64,000 bases of DNA from Pseudovibrio zosterae (GTDB taxonomy: Bacteria; Pseudomonadota; Alphaproteobacteria; Rhizobiales; Stappiaceae): contig NZ_JAWXVZ010000003.1 in NCBI RefSeq assembly GCF_033843645.1, positions 310,001 to 374,000 of the forward strand, given 5' to 3'. The notes under the pieces are model-generated. The model did not search any database. It saw nothing but the letters and a program-made list of their open reading frames with translations, and was not told the origin of the DNA. Below, piece by piece: positions 50,947 through 60,210 of the stretch (positions are counted from its first letter, which is position 1; each line of letters begins with the position of its first letter). A program made the position numbers and the translations under genes.

Positions 50947-52743
50947 TTAGAATGCCTCTTCTGCCAGGCTCATCATGGTTGCCGCACCTGTGGAGAGGCG
51001 AGCAAGCTGTGCTCCTGTCTCAGGCATCAGGCGCTCCATGTAGAAGGTGCCAAGCGTCAGCTTGTTCTTCAGCATTTCTTCCTGATCGCCCGCGCCATCT
51101 GCCAGTTTTTGCTGTGCGACAACGGCGATCTTGCCCCACATGTAGCCCATGGCGACCAGACCGAACATGTGCATGTAGTCAGTGGAAGCCGCGCCCGCAT
51201 TGTCAGGGTTTGCCATGCCATTCTGCATGAGCCACATGGTTGCGCCTTGCAGATCGTCCAGACCCTTCTTCAGCGGCTTGGTGAAGCCTTTCAGCTCCTC
51301 GTTGTCGCTGTTTTCCTTCAGGAAGCCACCAACTTCCTTGAAGAAGGCCTGAATTGCACGACCACCGTTCGCTGGCAGCTTGCGGCCTACAAGGTCAAGT
51401 GCCTGAATGCCGTTCGCACCCTCATAGATCATGGCGATACGTGCATCACGCACGAACTGTTCCATGCCCCATTCAGTGATGTAGCCGTGGCCACCGAACA
51501 TCTGCTGCGCCATGACTGCGTAGTCAAAGCCCTTGTCAGTGAATACGCCCTTCAGGACCGGGGTCAGCAGACCCATGAAGTCATCAGCGGCCTGACGCTC
51601 AGCCTCGTCACTGGAGACGTGGGAAACATCGCCCTTGATCGCGGTGTAGATGTAAAGAGCACGCGCGGCCTCGTTGAAAGCGCGAATGGTCATCAATACG
51701 CGGCGGACGTCCGGGTGAACGATGATCGGGTCTGCGGCTTTGTCCGGAGCTTTAGGGCCTGTGAGGGAGCGGCCCTGGATGCGGTCCTTCGCATAGGCAA
51801 CAGCGTTTTGATAGGCCACTTCAGACTGGGAGACGCCCTGAATGGCCACGCCGAGACGTGCTTCGTTCATCATGACGAACATCGCACGCAGACCCTTGTT
51901 CTCTTCACCAACGAGCCAGCCCGTGGCGTCATCATAGTTCATGACGCATGTGGCGTTGCCGTGAATGCCCATTTTTTCTTCAATGGAGCCGCAGCTTACG
52001 CCGTTGTCTTCGGCTGGATTGTCGTTTTCATCAAGGCGCTTCTTGGGAACGAGGAACAGGGAGATGCCCTTCGTTCCGGCAGGCGCGCCTTCAATGCGAG
52101 CGAGAACCAGGTGAATGATGTTTTCAGAAAGATCGTGCTCACCTGCAGAGATGAAGATCTTGGTTCCGGTGATCTTGTAGCTGCCGTCTGGCTGTGGCAC
52201 TGCCTTGGTGCGCAGCATGCCAAGGTCCGTACCGCAATGCGGCTCGGTCAAGTTCATGGTGCCGCTCCACTCGCCGGTGGTCATCTTCGGCACGTAGCGG
52301 TCCTTCAGCTCATCGGAAGCGTGCTCCAACAGGGCAGCGATAGCACCCTGTGTCAAACCTGGATACATGGCGAACGCCATGTTGGAAGAGCACATGTATT
52401 CGTTCAGGATCACTGCAAGGCTGGCAGGAAGGTTCTGACCGCCGTACTGCTCTGGAATGGCAAGGGAACCCCAGCCTGCTTCTCCGAAAGCGTCATACAG
52501 TTCCTTGAAGCCTTTTGGCGTCGTCACGGTACCATCTTCGTGACGCGTACAGCCCTCATGGTCGCCTGACTGGTTCAGGGGCTGCATCCGTTCTTCGCAG
52601 AACTTGGCACCTTCCTTGAGGATTGCTTCGACAACATCTGGAGTAGCTTCTGAGAAGCGTGGAAGATGGCTGTAGTTCTGATAACCCAGCACATCATTCA
52701 ACAAAAATAGGGTGTCTTCTACAGGAGCGCTATAGCTTGGCAT
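50947..52743 (-). CDS. Acyl-CoA dehydrogenase with C-terminal domain (long form)
   Basis: 598 residues, the long acyl-CoA dehydrogenase type with the start MPSYSAPVEDTLFLL that defines the alphaproteobacterial group. The FAD/substrate region shows MNLTEPHCGTDLGMLRTKA and ISAGEHDLSENIIHLVLAR. The C-terminal part has QMFGGHGYITEWGMEQFVRD and YEGANGIQALDLVGRKL. It does the first oxidation of beta-oxidation. AAGGA lies upstream of the ATG. A dyad 38 bases upstream probably binds the MerR regulator encoded nearby. Confidence 0.93.
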   Translation of the reverse strand: MPSYSAPVEDTLFLLNDVLGYQNYSHLPRFSEATPDVVEAILKEGAKFCEERMQPLNQSGDHEGCTRHEDGTVTTPKGFKELYDAFGEAGWGSLAIPEQYGGQNLPASLAVILNEYMCSSNMAFAMYPGLTQGAIAALLEHASDELKDRYVPKMTTGEWSGTMNLTEPHCGTDLGMLRTKAVPQPDGSYKITGTKIFISAGEHDLSENIIHLVLARIEGAPAGTKGISLFLVPKKRLDENDNPAEDNGVSCGSIEEKMGIHGNATCVMNYDDATGWLVGEENKGLRAMFVMMNEARLGVAIQGVSQSEVAYQNAVAYAKDRIQGRSLTGPKAPDKAADPIIVHPDVRRVLMTIRAFNEAARALYIYTAIKGDVSHVSSDEAERQAADDFMGLLTPVLKGVFTDKGFDYAVMAQQMFGGHGYITEWGMEQFVRDARIAMIYEGANGIQALDLVGRKLPANGGRAIQAFFKEVGGFLKENSDNEELKGFTKPLKKGLDDLQGATMWLMQNGMANPDNAGAASTDYMHMFGLVAMGYMWGKIAVVAQQKLADGAGDQEEMLKNKLTLGTFYMERLMPETGAQLARLSTGAATMMSLAEEAF

Positions 52744-52780
52744 ACCTTGTTCCTTCCCACACAGACCCTTATGGTACTTA

Positions 52781-52798
52781 GTTGACGTTATCGTCAAC
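52781..52798. promoter_or_regulatory. Palindromic operator ahead of the acyl-CoA dehydrogenase gene
   Basis: GTTGACG-TTAT-CGTCAAC is a perfect 7-4-7 inverted repeat. It resembles the sites of LiuR-type MerR regulators of acyl-CoA catabolism (TTGACGT...ACGTCAA). On the minus strand its TTGACG could double as the -35 box. The MerR gene at 53336 is the likely cognate. Confidence 0.65.
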
Positions 52799-52912
52799 GT
52801 GATCTGACAACAGATATACGTCTCAACCCTGTAAGCGACAACCCGAACTTCTGGCTCAGTTTTGGCGGAAACCCGCCGAAAATTTAAAAATGCGCCGAAA
52901 GTCTCAATTTGT

Positions 52913-53074
52913 ATGGCAGCTGGGGAATGGCCCGTGGAGAGAAGGCTCGAACACCTTGAATGCGCACTCAAATATGTTGAGGCCACAGGTGTTTTGATGG
53001 CCCTTCAAGGTAAGGTGCTGAAATATATGAGAGAGTATGCGGAATGCATGTCGATGCCTCATGCTCAGCACTGA
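52913..53074 (+). CDS. Possible 53-residue small protein, unrecognised
   Basis: The frame from the ATG at 52913 encodes an amphipathic, helical-looking peptide (WPVERRLEHLECALKYVEATGVLMALQGK). There is no ribosome binding site and no known family. The remaining bases up to 53335 hold a strong hairpin (listed separately) and nothing else recognisable. Confidence 0.25.
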   Translation: MAAGEWPVERRLEHLECALKYVEATGVLMALQGKVLKYMREYAECMSMPHAQH

Positions 53075-53191
53075 AACTGGCAGCTGCAGCCGATCGCAAT
53101 TTTAGCAAAAAAGAGAAGAATTTGGTTTGGAAGGAAGGCTTCCATCTGAAGAAAGAGGCCTGTGTAAAATTTCAGTCGTTCAAACAAGCTG

Positions 53192-53225
53192 CCGGGCGAG
53201 CATCACCCCCATGATGCTCGCCCGG
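53192..53225. other. Perfect 14-bp hairpin
   Basis: CCGGGCGAGCATCA pairs perfectly with TGATGCTCGCCCGG over a six-base CCCCCA loop. No proper U-tract follows on either strand; the minus strand has only CAGCTTGTTTG. It lies 111 bases beyond the merR stop, so it may be the merR terminator, a small RNA element or a mobile-repeat remnant. Confidence 0.6.
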
Positions 53226-53335
53226 TGCTCGCAATCGCAATCCGCGTCACAGTGGCTCCCCCGCAGAAACCCCCGCGTATGACTTGGCGCTGCCCCGATT
53301 ATTAGCGCCGGCGCGATCACATTTGCCCTAGGTGG

Positions 53336-53800
53336 TTAGGCTGGCTCTGCTTCCTTCTGCTTAAGCAGGCCAGACACGATGTCCACCGTCCTCTGCAGCT
53401 CATCCGTAGCTTGGTCGATGTTGCGTCGCTGTTCTTCAAGTACAGCGATTTGAGCGTTGAAACGCTCCAGTGCCACGCGCAACTGGGTCACTTGACCGTC
53501 GCGCAGGTCGTAGAGATCCAGAAGATCCCGGATTTCCGTCAGGGAGAAGCCAACGCGCTTGCCCATAAGCACCAGCTTCAGTCTTGCCCGATCCCGACGG
53601 TTGTAAATTCGGTTCATTCCCTCACGACGTGGGTTGATTAGACCCTTGTCCTCATAGAACCGTAGCGTCCGCAGCGTGATATCAAATTCCTTGGCGAGTT
53701 CGCCAATCGTAAACTGTGACTTGGTAAGGTCATCGGTGTCGCCAGTCACGGCCTGAACAAACGTATCGTTGATCTGTAGCGCTTCGCTCATTGCATTCAC
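53336..53800 (-). CDS. MerR family transcriptional regulator, probable regulator of acyl-CoA catabolism
   Basis: 154 residues. The MerR winged HTH begins at about residue 31 (FTIGELAKEFDITLRTLRFYEDKGLINPRREG, then IYNRRDRARLKLVLMGKRVGFSLTEIRDLLDLY). A long dimerising coiled coil (about 105-150) follows without metal-binding cysteines. This type (LiuR/PsrA-like MerR) controls fatty or branched-chain acyl-CoA genes in proteobacteria. Position next to the acyl-CoA dehydrogenase and the dyad at 52781 support that role. Confidence 0.88.
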   Translation of the reverse strand: MNAMSEALQINDTFVQAVTGDTDDLTKSQFTIGELAKEFDITLRTLRFYEDKGLINPRREGMNRIYNRRDRARLKLVLMGKRVGFSLTEIRDLLDLYDLRDGQVTQLRVALERFNAQIAVLEEQRRNIDQATDELQRTVDIVSGLLKQKEAEPA

Positions 53801-54249
53801 CCGTCCTTTAATCGCCGAGCCCTCTTAGACCCTGTTGCCATGACGCTTGGTCCGGACCCGGTAATGACAGCGCCTTTAAGAGCGCCTTCCGTGGTGACTG
53901 TGCGTCAACTGACTTCTGGGATAGTCTGTCCCTTACGTAATCTGCCAGTCTTTTTCGGTGTGGTAACCGTTAAGTCAGGGGTAAAAATGTACTGCACGGA
54001 ACTTAGGGGCGCTGTAAAGGTGCAACCTATGCGTTATTAAAAAAAATTCAGTGAAAATGGCAGTATTATGGCCTTTATCCAGCCAGAACCGCATCTATTA
54101 ACTGCCTATTTACCCTAACAAGTAAAAGTTTGGCTCAGAAGTCATGGAAGCCCGGTTTCATGAGAGTGCTGATTCGTGTGGTGTTTGCGATTTAGGGGAA
54201 CCGCCGCGACGCTCTCGAGATTCTGGGGCGATTTACGAGGCAAGAGCGC
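53801..54249. other. Intergenic region between merR and the podJ-like gene, with GANTC sites
   Basis: No gene is supported here; a 66-codon frame at 53840-54040 has no family or ribosome binding site. GATTC occurs at 54171-54175 and 54219-54223, and again at 54293-54297 just inside the gene. These are CcrM methylation sites and fit GcrA control of the downstream gene. An AT-rich stretch (54035-54060) may hold a promoter. Confidence 0.5.
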
Positions 54250-57200
54250 ATGTCCTGGAAGACGAGTGGACATTTCACTCCAGATTCGGAGATGGATACC
54301 GCTGGTACCCGCAATACGGGTATTTCGGCGCAGAAAATCTATGCCTCTTTGCTTGCCGAAAAAACGCAAAAAAATCGCAGCAAATTAGCTTCAAAATTGC
54401 ACCCAGATAACCGTTATCTTGACAAAATTAACGCTGAAGCAAACGTTTTCGAAGCACCTGAAGACCATTTTGGCACAGGAGAAATTGATGCTCCTGACCC
54501 CTTGGAGCGGATCGAAGCGCAGATAGGCGATGTAGCCGATGCGCTCAATGAATTGCTGCCGGCAGGTTTTGAAAGTGCGGGCAGGGACCCCGTCGGTGCG
54601 GCTGCGCGCAAAGCACCTGCGCACCACCCAAAAGAATCCGCATCTACAGGCAGCGATGCTTCTCGTGCTAAGCGCGTTTCTTCCGTTTTGGACGCACTAG
54701 ACCGTCTGGATGCGCGTTTGAACTCCCTTACAGGCGATGCGCAATCGGCTGCCAACCGGCCTGCGCAGGCCCGTCCAATGCATCAGACGCAATTCGAGCC
54801 TCGTTCTCAAGACTGGGATGTGGATCGTGGAGAAAAACGAAATGCTGAACGTCATTCAGCTTCTTTTCAAAATCCACGCCGCGATGATCTGCAAAACCTG
54901 ATCAAAGGGCACTACGACCAACTGATGCGGCAGATTTCCGATTTGCCGCCGCCTGCCGATCCGAGGGTAGATGAGTTGCGCGCCCATGTGGGCCGCGAAA
55001 TGAGCCAGTTGCGCGATGATGTCGCCATCCGTAGTGGCGCTCAACGTCAACAGCTCTCCGAAATTGTTGATCGCCTCCGCCATAATGAAGACCACGGCGA
55101 AATGCTGTCCGAGCTGCGCCGTGAGATTGCCTCCATGAAGGCGGCCCTGTCTCGCGGTGAGACGGAGGCCTCTCTGAAGGCGCTGGAAACAGGCTACAGG
55201 GAAACAGTCGAGCGGCTTGACGAGCTGTCACGGCAGAATGTGGACCCAACCATTCTGGACAGCCTTGTTGGCCGCCTGCATGATCTTGAGGGGTACTTGC
55301 AGCAACTGCCCCGCGTTGATCAACTCGAAGCGCTTGACGACCGTCTGACGGCGATGGGTGATCGTCTGGAATACGTACTGCGCCAGTCAGGAAGTGAAGG
55401 CGTAGACGCTTTAAGGGCCGATATTCGCAATTTGCGGGCCGTTGTCGACACGCTGGACTCTGGGCGTACCATCATGGAAGTGGATCAGCGCATCCGGTTC
55501 CTGATCGCGCGTATGGATGAGCTTGAGCATTTCAGCGAGATACAGCGGGACATACAAGCCCGCTTGACTCATGTTGAAACCCGTCTACCAGAGGCGGGGG
55601 CATATGATCAGCTTCAAACGCGTCTCGAAACCATTACATCGCTGCTCTCGGAAGACCAGCGCGGGCCAGATACGACTGCCCAGCTCGACCGCGTGGAGCA
55701 ACGCCTGCAATCCATCACGGACAAGCTGGAAGGTATTGAAGCAGAGCAACGTGCGCCCAATGGATTTGAACAGGCCTTTGAGCGGATTGAAAGCCGTATC
55801 GATGACCTGGCGAGCCATGTGAACACGCTGGAAGATCGCGTGGCGAACCTTCCCGCGAATGAGGGAGCTTCGGATCTCGACAATGCCCTGTTGACCCGGC
55901 TTGAGCAGCAAGTCGTGGATTTGACGCGCTTGGTGGAAACGCGTTCAGCCAGCGGTGAAGCAGACCATTCTGTGTTTGAACTACGCGAAGAGGTGCACGC
56001 GCTTCGCCAGCAAATCGCAACCCTTGCCACGCCGGAAGATATTGAAGCGCAAGTTCAGGCACTGGCTGCAAGCATTTCTCAGCCGTCGGCCCTCATGGAC
56101 GATGCGCAGCTCAGTCAGATCGAAGACCAGATTTCCGTTCTGGCGATGAAGCTGGATCAGACATCGGACCGCATGCTTGCGGCTGAAGACATTGAAAGCG
56201 CCATTGCCCGTATGGACGCTCAGATCTCTGGCAACAAGGAAGAGATGCTGCGCACCGTGCAAATGGCAGCGCATGAGGCAGTAGAGGCGGCGACCCGCAA
56301 AATGGGCGTTGGCCAAGCCCCTTCTACCAAGCCAATTGAAGATGCGATTTCCGAGCTTCGCAATGATTTGCAGAGCTTGCTCTCCCGTGGAGAGCGGGAT
56401 GCAGATCATTCACTGGATGAAGTGAAGCACACGCTGTCTACCATTGCGGATCGCATTTCAGCGCTTGATGAAGCGCGCACGAAAGTGGGTGCGACACCAA
56501 TCGGCAAGGAACATCAGAAGCTTGTCGGCGACAATCATGCACGCGGTGTGCTTTCCGCATTTACAAAGCGTCACCGTCACAGCAACGCAGAGCAACCCGA
56601 GCAGGGTGTCGAGCTAAGCCGAACTCGTGACAAGACAGCCGACTTTATTGCAGCAGCACGCCGTGCAGCGCAGGCGGCGGCGGATGAGGTGAGGGCTGAG
56701 GAAGCAGCAGGCGGTGTGCAGCCGAAGCGCAAGTCCGCAATGCCGGATCGCGCGCGTCGCCTCAGAGACTATCTGCAAAGCCACAACGAACAGCCAAGCG
56801 TTGAAGTGCCGGACCATCTGAAGTCCCAGAGCGCACACGCGCCGCATGCTTCAACCAATCCTGCCTCAGATGCGGCCTTTGATGAGGCGGTGGAACTGAC
56901 AGAGGAACTGATTGTCGATCAGCCTCAGGCGGAAGAAGACAAGCGCAAAGGCTTGTTCAAGCTGTACAGTCGCAATCCAGATAAGAAGCCAGCTGCAGAA
57001 CAGGACAACGAACAGGGCAACAACAGTCGCCGCCGCGCTGTTGTTTTGGCCGTTGCGGCTGTCGTGCTGACCCTTGGTGCTTTCCAGGTGTTCAACTCGG
57101 GCCTCTTGTCCGGCAGCGATGACGCTACACTCACAGCGCAGACTGAAAGAGTTCAGGAAGAAGTTGAAGCGCGCAACGAGTTTGCCGAGCCGACTTCAGA

Positions 57201-58323
57201 GCAGGGCGAAGTAGTGGTGGCGGAAGTGGAGAATCCGCCCTCGCAGCCGACGGAATTGCCCAAGGATGTGATCTTTGGAGATATGGGTGATGTGGGCACA
57301 ATCACTGCACCCAAGCCAGATTCAAAGCAGTTGAACAATGAGCCGTTCGCTCAGCCAACTTCCGCAATGGCTGAGAAGTTGAGCGTTGACAATGCGCCGC
57401 GACCGCAGGTCTCCACGACCGCCCCAGGCGCTCAGGAAACAGCACCAAAGCAAGCAGAACCTGCAGGCGCCATGCCTCCGGAAGCGGTTGGCTCTTTGGC
57501 ACTGCGCCAAGCTGCTGCCAATGGCGACGCTGCAGCACAGTTTGAAGTGGCTGTGCGCTTCACGGAAGGCGAAGTCGTTACCGCGGATTTGGATCAAGCT
57601 GCATCATGGTACCGCAGAGCCGCCGCTCAAGGGCTCGCCCCCGCACAGTATCGTCTCGGCATGCTCTATGAACGCGGTCGTGGTGTGGAGCGTGATCTTG
57701 AAAAGGCACGGGATTGGTATTCCCTTGCTGCTGCGCAAGGCAACATCAAAGCGATGCATAACCTTGCCGTGCTTTATGCGGAAGGCGTCACGGGTGAGCC
57801 GGACTTCATTGAGGCGATCCGTTGGTTCCGCATGGCGGCTGACTACGGTGTAGCAGATAGCGTCTTCAACTTGGGCATCTTGACTGCACGAGGTCTTGGC
57901 ACCCCACAGGATCTGAAAGAAAGCTACAAGTGGTTTGCAATCGCCGCGCAGCAAGGTGATCAGGGCGCTGCCCAAAAGCGCGATGAAATCGCCAACATGC
58001 TGTCAGATGAAGATCTGGCTGCGGCCCGCGACTCCGTTGATCGCTATGCGCGCAAGAAGGCTGACCCACTGGCCAATGAGGTGGAGAAGAAGCCATCCTG
58101 GACCATGAGTCCGGCCACCCCAATTTCCTTCAATATCCCCGGCCAGATTCGACAGGTTCAGGAGCGGTTGCAGGGACTTGGGTACGATCTTGGGTCCGTA
58201 GATGGACGCATGGGACCGCGCACCTTGCTGGCAATCAAAGACTTTCAGCGCCGCTCGGGACTTAAGCCAACGGGCGTTGTTGACGGCGAACTATTGAATG
58301 CGTTGAAGGCACAGTCGATTTAA
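54250..58323 (+). CDS. podJ: PodJ-like polar localisation protein (coiled coil, one membrane span, Sel1 repeats, peptidoglycan-binding)
   Basis: 1357 residues. A polar cytoplasmic region with long stretches of predicted coiled coil (about 190-880) is followed by one membrane span (about 928-950, AVVLAVAAVVLTLGAFQVF). The periplasmic part carries four or so Sel1/TPR-like repeats (about 1077-1240, for example AASWYRRAAAQGLAPAQYRLG) and a C-terminal peptidoglycan-binding domain (about 1293-1355). This is the architecture of alphaproteobacterial PodJ, a polar organiser of division and pole development. The start MSWKTSG has GAGG upstream at loose spacing. Clustered GANTC sites suggest cell-cycle control. 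Confidence 0.88.
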   Translation: MSWKTSGHFTPDSEMDTAGTRNTGISAQKIYASLLAEKTQKNRSKLASKLHPDNRYLDKINAEANVFEAPEDHFGTGEIDAPDPLERIEAQIGDVADALNELLPAGFESAGRDPVGAAARKAPAHHPKESASTGSDASRAKRVSSVLDALDRLDARLNSLTGDAQSAANRPAQARPMHQTQFEPRSQDWDVDRGEKRNAERHSASFQNPRRDDLQNLIKGHYDQLMRQISDLPPPADPRVDELRAHVGREMSQLRDDVAIRSGAQRQQLSEIVDRLRHNEDHGEMLSELRREIASMKAALSRGETEASLKALETGYRETVERLDELSRQNVDPTILDSLVGRLHDLEGYLQQLPRVDQLEALDDRLTAMGDRLEYVLRQSGSEGVDALRADIRNLRAVVDTLDSGRTIMEVDQRIRFLIARMDELEHFSEIQRDIQARLTHVETRLPEAGAYDQLQTRLETITSLLSEDQRGPDTTAQLDRVEQRLQSITDKLEGIEAEQRAPNGFEQAFERIESRIDDLASHVNTLEDRVANLPANEGASDLDNALLTRLEQQVVDLTRLVETRSASGEADHSVFELREEVHALRQQIATLATPEDIEAQVQALAASISQPSALMDDAQLSQIEDQISVLAMKLDQTSDRMLAAEDIESAIARMDAQISGNKEEMLRTVQMAAHEAVEAATRKMGVGQAPSTKPIEDAISELRNDLQSLLSRGERDADHSLDEVKHTLSTIADRISALDEARTKVGATPIGKEHQKLVGDNHARGVLSAFTKRHRHSNAEQPEQGVELSRTRDKTADFIAAARRAAQAAADEVRAEEAAGGVQPKRKSAMPDRARRLRDYLQSHNEQPSVEVPDHLKSQSAHAPHASTNPASDAAFDEAVELTEELIVDQPQAEEDKRKGLFKLYSRNPDKKPAAEQDNEQGNNSRRRAVVLAVAAVVLTLGAFQVFNSGLLSGSDDATLTAQTERVQEEVEARNEFAEPTSEQGEVVVAEVENPPSQPTELPKDVIFGDMGDVGTITAPKPDSKQLNNEPFAQPTSAMAEKLSVDNAPRPQVSTTAPGAQETAPKQAEPAGAMPPEAVGSLALRQAAANGDAAAQFEVAVRFTEGEVVTADLDQAASWYRRAAAQGLAPAQYRLGMLYERGRGVERDLEKARDWYSLAAAQGNIKAMHNLAVLYAEGVTGEPDFIEAIRWFRMAADYGVADSVFNLGILTARGLGTPQDLKESYKWFAIAAQQGDQGAAQKRDEIANMLSDEDLAAARDSVDRYARKKADPLANEVEKKPSWTMSPATPISFNIPGQIRQVQERLQGLGYDLGSVDGRMGPRTLLAIKDFQRRSGLKPTGVVDGELLNALKAQSI

Positions 58324-58442
58324 ACGGTCTATAAGCGCTTATCTGCTAAGACTCGCGTTGACACGAGAAACGCTCTCAAGCATTAAACCCACAACTTTCG
58401 ACGCGCATCCGATGTAATCGGTTCAACCGGCCTGGTGACGCC

Positions 58443-59372
58443 TTGCAGATCTACCTACCCATTGCCGAAATTCCGATCAATATGTTCATGATCTTTGGCA
58501 TGGGCGGGGCCGTGGGCTTTCTCTCAGGCCTGTTCGGCATCGGTGGCGGCTTTCTGCTCACCCCCTTGCTCATCTTTTCGGGCATCCCGCCAGCAGTGGC
58601 CGTTGCAACGGTTACGACCCAAACTGTGGCCTCATCCTCTTCTGGTGTGCTTGCCTATATCCGGCGCAACGCGATCGACTTCAAGCTGGCTTTCGTGCTG
58701 CTTTGCGCTGGTATTGTGGGCTCCTTCATAGGTGTCTGGCTCTTTGGTGTGTTGCAGGAACTCGGGCAGCTCGATCTGGTGATCTCGCTCGCTTATGTGA
58801 CGTTTCTTGGAGCCATCGGCATCTTGATGCTTGTGGAGTCCATGAAAGCCATCTCCCGAAAGCGTACCGGTGGGCAGGCTGAACTCCGCCGGCCAGGGCA
58901 GCACAATTGGGTTCACGGATTGCCCTTCAAAATGCGGTTCCGCCGCTCGAAGATTTACGTGAGCGTTATTCCGATTTTCGTCATCGGCAGCACCATTGGC
59001 TTTTTAGGTTCGATCTTGGGCCTTGGTGGCGGCTTCATGATGGTGCCAGCGCTTATCTATCTACTGCGCGTGCCAACCAACGTGGTGATCGGCACCTCGC
59101 TGTTGCAGATCCTTGTGACCATGGCCGTGGCGACAATACTGCACTCCATCAACACGCAGACCGTTGATGTTGTGCTGGCGCTTACTCTCATGGTGGGAAG
59201 TGTTATAGGTGCTCAGTTCGGGGCGCAAATCGGCCAGGGTATTCGCGGCGAGCATCTGCGCTTGATGCTGGCCCTGCTGGTGCTGTCCGTCGGCCTGCGC
59301 TTTGCCTTCAACCTGATTGTGGAGCCAAGTGATCTGTACTCGGTCACCATCGATATGAGGCTGCCACAATGA
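58443..59372 (+). CDS. TauE/SafE (TSUP) family permease
   Basis: 309 residues beginning at a TTG (MQIYLPIAEIPINMFMIFGMGG), a start typical for this subgroup. Two related halves carry FLSGLFGIGGGFLLTPLLIF and FLGSILGLGGGFMMVPALIY, the glycine-rich TSUP repeats. About eight helices are predicted. The family exports sulfite, sulfoacetate or similar anions. Its last 4 bases overlap the next gene, a conserved pair in alphaproteobacteria. Confidence 0.92.
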   Translation: MQIYLPIAEIPINMFMIFGMGGAVGFLSGLFGIGGGFLLTPLLIFSGIPPAVAVATVTTQTVASSSSGVLAYIRRNAIDFKLAFVLLCAGIVGSFIGVWLFGVLQELGQLDLVISLAYVTFLGAIGILMLVESMKAISRKRTGGQAELRRPGQHNWVHGLPFKMRFRRSKIYVSVIPIFVIGSTIGFLGSILGLGGGFMMVPALIYLLRVPTNVVIGTSLLQILVTMAVATILHSINTQTVDVVLALTLMVGSVIGAQFGAQIGQGIRGEHLRLMLALLVLSVGLRFAFNLIVEPSDLYSVTIDMRLPQ

Positions 59373-60151
59373 TGAAGCAGCTCCTCATCTCCTGTGTGGT
59401 TGGTCTTGGTCTGGCGTTTGCCGCGCCAATGCAGTCTCAGGCTGAAACGCTTGTGTCCGCTCTGTCGTCTGAGGAGGTGAACATCACCTCCAACTTTACC
59501 GGCACCGACATCACTGTCTTTGGTGAAATCACGCGCGATGCTGCCACCGTTCCTCGATCAGGACCCTATGACATTGTTGTTGTCGTTGAGGGGCCGCCTG
59601 AGCGGGTAACGACCTGGCGCAAGGAGCGCATCTTTGGTCTCTGGATCAACGCCCATTCCAAGACCTACACCAATGTACCGTCATTCTACGCGGTACATTC
59701 AACGCGCCCGCTTCAGGAAATAACCGAGGATGATACGCTTGAAGACCAGCGGACAGGCTTGGTGAACTTGCCGCTTGCACCTTTTGGGGTGCGCCTGAGT
59801 TCGGCGGAGGATCGTCGGGCGTTCAGAAAAGCTTTCTTGCAGGAGCGCGTTGATCTTGGCCTTTATGCCGAGCGTCCAGACACCATCAAGCTTTTAAGCC
59901 CCACTTTGTTTGCAACGAGCATCCCGATCCCAGCCAATGTACCTGTTGGCGAGTTCAAGGTAACCACGTTTCTTTACAATGGGGGCGTGGTGCTGTCCGA
60001 AGGGCATCAGGAACTGACTGTGGCCAAGAAGGGGTTTGAGCAGTTTACCTTTGATCTGGCAAATGAGAACCCGGCCCTTTACGGCGTCATTGCCGTCATC
60101 CTCGCCTTGTTCACGGGATGGCTTGCAGGCGTCATCTTCCGGAAGGATTGA
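59369..60151 (+). CDS. TIGR02186 / Alph_Pro_TM family protein
   Basis: 260 residues. A signal peptide (MMKQLLISCVVGLGLAFAAPMQSQA) is followed by a periplasmic beta-rich domain (ITSNFTGTDITVFGEI, YDIVVVVEGPPERVTTWRKERIFGLWIN) and a C-terminal membrane span (YGVIAVILALFTGWLAGVIF) with a basic end. The family is confined largely to alphaproteobacteria and lies beside TSUP permeases, as here. It probably assists the permease. Function is not established. Confidence 0.92.
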   Translation: MMKQLLISCVVGLGLAFAAPMQSQAETLVSALSSEEVNITSNFTGTDITVFGEITRDAATVPRSGPYDIVVVVEGPPERVTTWRKERIFGLWINAHSKTYTNVPSFYAVHSTRPLQEITEDDTLEDQRTGLVNLPLAPFGVRLSSAEDRRAFRKAFLQERVDLGLYAERPDTIKLLSPTLFATSIPIPANVPVGEFKVTTFLYNGGVVLSEGHQELTVAKKGFEQFTFDLANENPALYGVIAVILALFTGWLAGVIFRKD

Positions 60152-60210
60152 CAGTTTTCTAAAGGCGTAGTGCTTGAAGAGCGCCACGCTACGGGCATGC
60201 CCGAACCAGC

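Noticed and set aside
53840..54040. A 66-codon plus-strand frame between merR and the podJ-like gene
   Set aside because: No ribosome binding site, no family resemblance, and an odd Val/Pro-rich composition.
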